Shown here: positions 59,792 through 64,000 of the stretch, one piece after another
How positions within the stretch are numbered: position 1 is the first letter of the stretch
How the letters are laid out: each line of letters starts with the position of its first letter
NCBI GenBank assembly: GCA_021808285.1
Contig: JAKBBV010000005.1
Coordinates: 1-64,000 of the forward strand
DNA: 64,000 nt
Reading direction: 5' to 3'
Source of the DNA: Pseudomonadota bacterium
GTDB taxonomy: Bacteria > Pseudomonadota > Alphaproteobacteria > Caulobacterales > Caulobacteraceae
Notes under the pieces: model-generated
What the model was told of the DNA's origin: nothing
The model's input: the letters and a program-made list of their open reading frames with translations, nothing else
Database searches by the model: none
Position numbers and translations under genes: made by a program

Positions 59792-59795
<4 letters not shown>
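58977..59795 (+). CDS. Polyamine ABC transporter permease (PotC/PotI-like)
   Basis: ATGA overlap; LEAVARDLGATTWRVFREILMPHLTPALVAGGLLAFTLSLDDFVITFFTSGP. Confidence 0.93.
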
Positions 59796-60831
<1,036 letters not shown>

Positions 60832-60835
<4 letters not shown>

Positions 60836-61590
60836 GCGGGACGATGCGACCTTTGATCGGCATCATCGCCTGCCATGTGCGCGCCGGCGCCGAGACCGCG
60901 CAGTCGGTAATCGATCGTTATGCCCAGGCGGCCATGCGCTTCGCCGACGCCGCTGCGGTTATCGTGCCCTCCGCTCCCGACGACCTCGATCCGCGCGAGG
61001 TCGCCGCGCGCCTGGACGGCCTGATGCTCACCGGCAGTCCTTCCAACGTCGATCCGCGCCGCTATGGCGAGGCCTTCGACCCCGACCACGGCCCGTATGA
61101 CGCCGACCGGGACGCCACGGCCTTGGGGCTCATCGCCGCGATGATCGATCGGGGCCGGCCGGTCCTTGGGGTCTGCCGCGGCTTTCAGGAGGTCAATGTG
61201 GCGTTTGGCGGGACGCTCGACCGGCGCGTCAGCTCGCGGCCAGGGCGGCTCAAGCATCACGCTCCGCCGGGCGCCGATCTGGACGCCCAGTTCAGCTTCG
61301 GCCACGAGGTCCATCTGACGCCGGGCGGCGTTCTGGCTAAGGCCTATGGACGTGAGACTCTGGCGGTGAATTCCGTGCATTTTCAGGGCGTGGAGCGGCT
61401 GGGCGAGGGGCTCACGGTGGAGGCGACGGCGCCCGACGGTGTCGTCGAGGCGGTCTTCGCCGCGCCCAACGGGGCCCAGGTCCTGGCCGTCCAGTGGCAT
61501 CCCGAATGGCGCCCGGACCTGCACCCGATCTCCCAAACCCTGTTCGCGCTGTTCGGTCGCGCCCTTCGTGGCGAGCCGCTGGCGAGGTGA
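60832..61590 (+). CDS. puuD: Gamma-glutamyl-gamma-aminobutyrate hydrolase-like class I GATase
   Basis: LDGLMLTGSPSNVDPRRYGE; GRPVLGVCRGFQEVNVAFGGTL; VLAVQWHPEW; ATGA overlap with the ATPase gene. Confidence 0.92.
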
Positions 61591-61774
61591 GGCGGCCTGT
61601 CGCCGTCGCCCGTCGACCGTAGGGACCCTTCGAGGCGGTTCGCGGAGCCCCTATCGACGAAAGCGCGGAGGTTCCGCGACGCCGTCCTGGCCGGATTGCC
61701 GCCGCCGCCGCCTTCCGGTAGACAGCCTCCCTTCCGGTCGCCATGGCCCTAATAGTGTGAACCCCAGCGCCTCC

Positions 61775-62569
61775 ATGTCTGAAACGACACAAACGCCCGA
61801 CGCCTCCATCAGTGGGGCGGCCTTGTTCTATTCGCGGCCAGAGCCCCTGAACGCCCAGATGCACAGCAAGATCGGGCTCCGTAGGGTCGACAAGCCCTTC
61901 GTCTTCGCCGCCGGCAGTCAGGCCGTCCCGCTGACGGTGGGTGAGTTCGTCCCCGCCTCTTTGAGCTTTCCGATCATCTTCGCGGGCGAGAAAAAGCAAC
62001 CGGTGGGCGTCATGGGTGTGCTCGCCAACGCCAACATGTTCATCAAGGAAGACGGTTTCTTCGAGCCGGGCTCCTATGTCCCCGCCTATATTCGGCGCTA
62101 TCCCTTCGTTCTGGCCGCGAACGCCTCGCGCGAGAGCATGGTGGTGTGCATTGATCGCGACGCGTCGATGCTGGGCGATCTTCCCGACCTTCCCTTCTTT
62201 GACGCCAAGGGCGAGGCGACGGAGTACACCAAGGGCTGCATCCAGTTCTGTAACGACTATGAGATCGAAATCCGCCGGACCGAGTCCTTTGTCGAGCTGC
62301 TCGAGTCTCTGGACCTGTTTGAGACGCGGCGTTCAACCTACAAGCCCATGACGGCCGAAGGGGTCGAAGGGCCGGAACAGATCCTCGCTGAGTTCTGGGG
62401 CGTGTCGGAAGACAAGCTGAAGGCGCTGCCTGACGCCAAGCTGCGCGAACTGATGGATAATGGCGCGCTGAAACAGATTTACGCGCATCTTCATTCCATC
62501 GGTCAGTTCGACAACCTGCTGTCTGTCGCCCTGCTCCGCCAGAACCAGGGCGTGACGGTTCGCCAATAG
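61775..62569 (+). CDS. SapC-family protein
   Basis: FVPASLSFPIIFAGEKKQPVGVMGVLANANMFIKEDGFFEPGSYVPAYIRRYPFVLA; YTKGCIQFCNDYE. Confidence 0.9.
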   Translation: MSETTQTPDASISGAALFYSRPEPLNAQMHSKIGLRRVDKPFVFAAGSQAVPLTVGEFVPASLSFPIIFAGEKKQPVGVMGVLANANMFIKEDGFFEPGSYVPAYIRRYPFVLAANASRESMVVCIDRDASMLGDLPDLPFFDAKGEATEYTKGCIQFCNDYEIEIRRTESFVELLESLDLFETRRSTYKPMTAEGVEGPEQILAEFWGVSEDKLKALPDAKLRELMDNGALKQIYAHLHSIGQFDNLLSVALLRQNQGVTVRQ

Positions 62570-62780
62570 GCCGTCGCGGCGGGGCTACTTGAGCGACCGT
62601 CGAACTAAGGTAGGCGTCACGGATGTCCCCACGCACTGTGGACTGACGCCGTCATACTCCCTCTGGATGCGCCTATTGGCCCCCCGGACAGCTCCCACCC
62701 GGCGGACGGCGTTCTAGGAGCCAAGGGTCCGCCGCTGCGGAGGCCGGGCGGAACTGCGTCTCAGCGGTCGACTGACCCGT

Positions 62781-63173
62781 TCAGCGTGCGAAGACGCTGC
62801 GCGTCAGACAGGAGAACACCAGCCGGCCGGCGCCGTCGAGAAGGTCGTGCTGGGCGATGACGATGCCCTTGCCCTCGCCGACGGGATCCTTGCCCATCAC
62901 CGTCACCCGGGCGCGCAGGGTCTCGCCCGCGGGGGGATTGCGCGCCCACCTCAGGGCATCCACACCCAGTCGCTTGGACTGCGGCCAGGCTTGATCCGCC
63001 TCGGACTCAAGCCGCGACCAGATGCTGAAAACCATGGCGTCCGGCGCGCCGTCGGCGGGGTCCCAGCCCGGCGCGAAGGCGGTCACGAAGGCGACCAGCT
63101 CGCGCTCAGAGACGACCATGGCGCCAAGGTGAGCCACGCGCCCGATCTCGATCTCATCAAATCCCCCGGGCAT
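62781..63173 (-). CDS. MaoC-like hotdog-fold protein
   Basis: MPGGFDEIEIGRVAHLGAMVVSERELVAFVTAFAP...HDLLDGAGRLVFSCLTRSVFAR; size and pattern typical of short MaoC-like proteins. Confidence 0.65.
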   Translation of the reverse strand: MPGGFDEIEIGRVAHLGAMVVSERELVAFVTAFAPGWDPADGAPDAMVFSIWSRLESEADQAWPQSKRLGVDALRWARNPPAGETLRARVTVMGKDPVGEGKGIVIAQHDLLDGAGRLVFSCLTRSVFAR

Positions 63174-63263
63174 GTTTCCGCCTGTCCTCGTTGCGTGGGT
63201 CCTCGCGACATCAGGAAGAGCCTTGGGCCTAAAATCAAGCGCGGCGGGCGCACTTCTGACAGA

Positions 63264-63428
63264 AGCGGAACCGTCCGGGCGAGACTGGACGGGGCGCGGA
63301 TGTTCCCGCCGACGCGCGCCGTGGCGGCTCAGGGCCCAAGCGCGGTCGGCGTGACGGTGAGGGAGGCGTTGCAAGCCCTGCGAGAGGCGTTAGTCTTGTC
63401 AGACCATGACGGTTTGCGCACGCCTTAG
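63264..63428 (+). pseudogene. Possible truncated GntR-type winged-helix remnant
   Basis: Frame reads TVRARLDGARMFPPTRAVAAQGPSAVGVTVREALQALREALVLSDHDGLRTP* resembling GARLPPTRxLAxxLGVSRxTVREALQxLRxAGLV, then stops. Confidence 0.35.
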
Positions 63429-63558
63429 AGTTTAGCGGCGGGCGCGGGGCGAAAGCCTGGCGCGCCCTGAGGCTTCACCCTCCACCCCGGGACTCCCGTG
63501 GTGGAACGCGATGTGTCGCGCCAGCGCCTTCAGGCGTGGCCTCCAAGGTCGTTCAGGA

Positions 63559-64000
63559 TGCCCTTCCGCTCAACTGCGCCGAAGCCCGGCGCTTATCTGG
63601 CGTTCATTTGTCTGAGCTTGAGTCTCGATTCCCTCGCTCAATCGATCTCGTTTCCATTCCTGCCCCGTCTCGCCCAGAGTCTTGTCGGGGGGGATCCCGT
63701 TGCCGGGGCGGGCTGGGTCGGATGGCTCGAGGTGGGATGGGCCTTGCCCCAGCTCCTGGCCGCGCCCCTGCTCGGGGCTCTTTCCGACCGGTATGGCCGA
63801 CGTCCGGTTATCGTCGCCTCATTGTTCGGGGTCAGCGTTGAACTCCTCCTCAACGCCCTGGCGCCCGACATCGGATGGCTGCTCGTGGGGCGAATGCTGT
63901 GCGGAATGACATGCGGCGCCCAGGCCGCTTCGTTCGCCTATGTTGCGGACGTGACAGATTCGGTGGAGCGCGCTCAGGCCTATGCCCTGGCGGGCGCAGC
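63559..64000 (+). CDS. MFS transporter, TetA-like, N-terminal part (3' end outside window)
   Basis: LSLDSLAQSISFPFLPRLAQSL; LLGALSDRYGRRPVIVASLFG motif A; runs off the window end. Confidence 0.88.

Noticed and set aside
63404-63414. FadR-like TTGTCAGACCA string
   Set aside because: Lies inside the putative GntR remnant reading frame and has only a partial match; probably chance.

Overview
GC-rich bacterial chromosome segment. Gene content and style (many TonB-dependent receptors, SapC, TPR-sulfotransferase, HutF-type histidine pathway) suggest an alphaproteobacterium, probably Caulobacteraceae; this is inference only. The window is mostly densely coding accessory and catabolic DNA. No CRISPR array, IS element or prophage was recognised.

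Main blocks:
- WecA/MraY-like glycosyl-1-phosphate transferase (cut by the left edge).
- metK with a striking palindrome upstream.
- TlpA-type thioredoxin, MFS transporters, ProA-like ALDH, glutathione-dependent formaldehyde dehydrogenase, ClC channel.
- A minus-strand run: TonB receptor, TPR-sulfotransferase, TIGR03364-like FAD oxidoreductase, PhnX.
- A divergent Fiu/PiuA-type receptor, Sel1 and PiuC iron locus.
- ppa; eutBC plus an exported amidase; ArsP-like permease; M14 peptidase; ALDH; SDR.
- A complete hutC/F and hutIHGU locus with a probable HutC operator.
- An ~8 kb region of two beta-lactamase-fold hydrolases, GST, FCD-GntR regulator, TonB receptor and Tat-exported M28-like protein, apparently tied together by a shared operator motif.
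- HNH endonuclease; Gly/Tyr-rich small lipoprotein; tRNA-Arg(ACG); S10 peptidase; TPR-glycosyltransferase.
- wrbA/LysR pair with a perfect inverted repeat between them; Pot-type polyamine ABC operon with PuuD; SapC; MaoC-like protein; and a second MFS transporter cut by the right edge.

The best candidates for undescribed biology are the 41.7-49.5 kb GntR-linked TonB/hydrolase cluster and the 12.2-18.9 kb TonB receptor/sulfotransferase/phosphonate-type operon. All family calls come from reading motifs in the translations; no searches were run.
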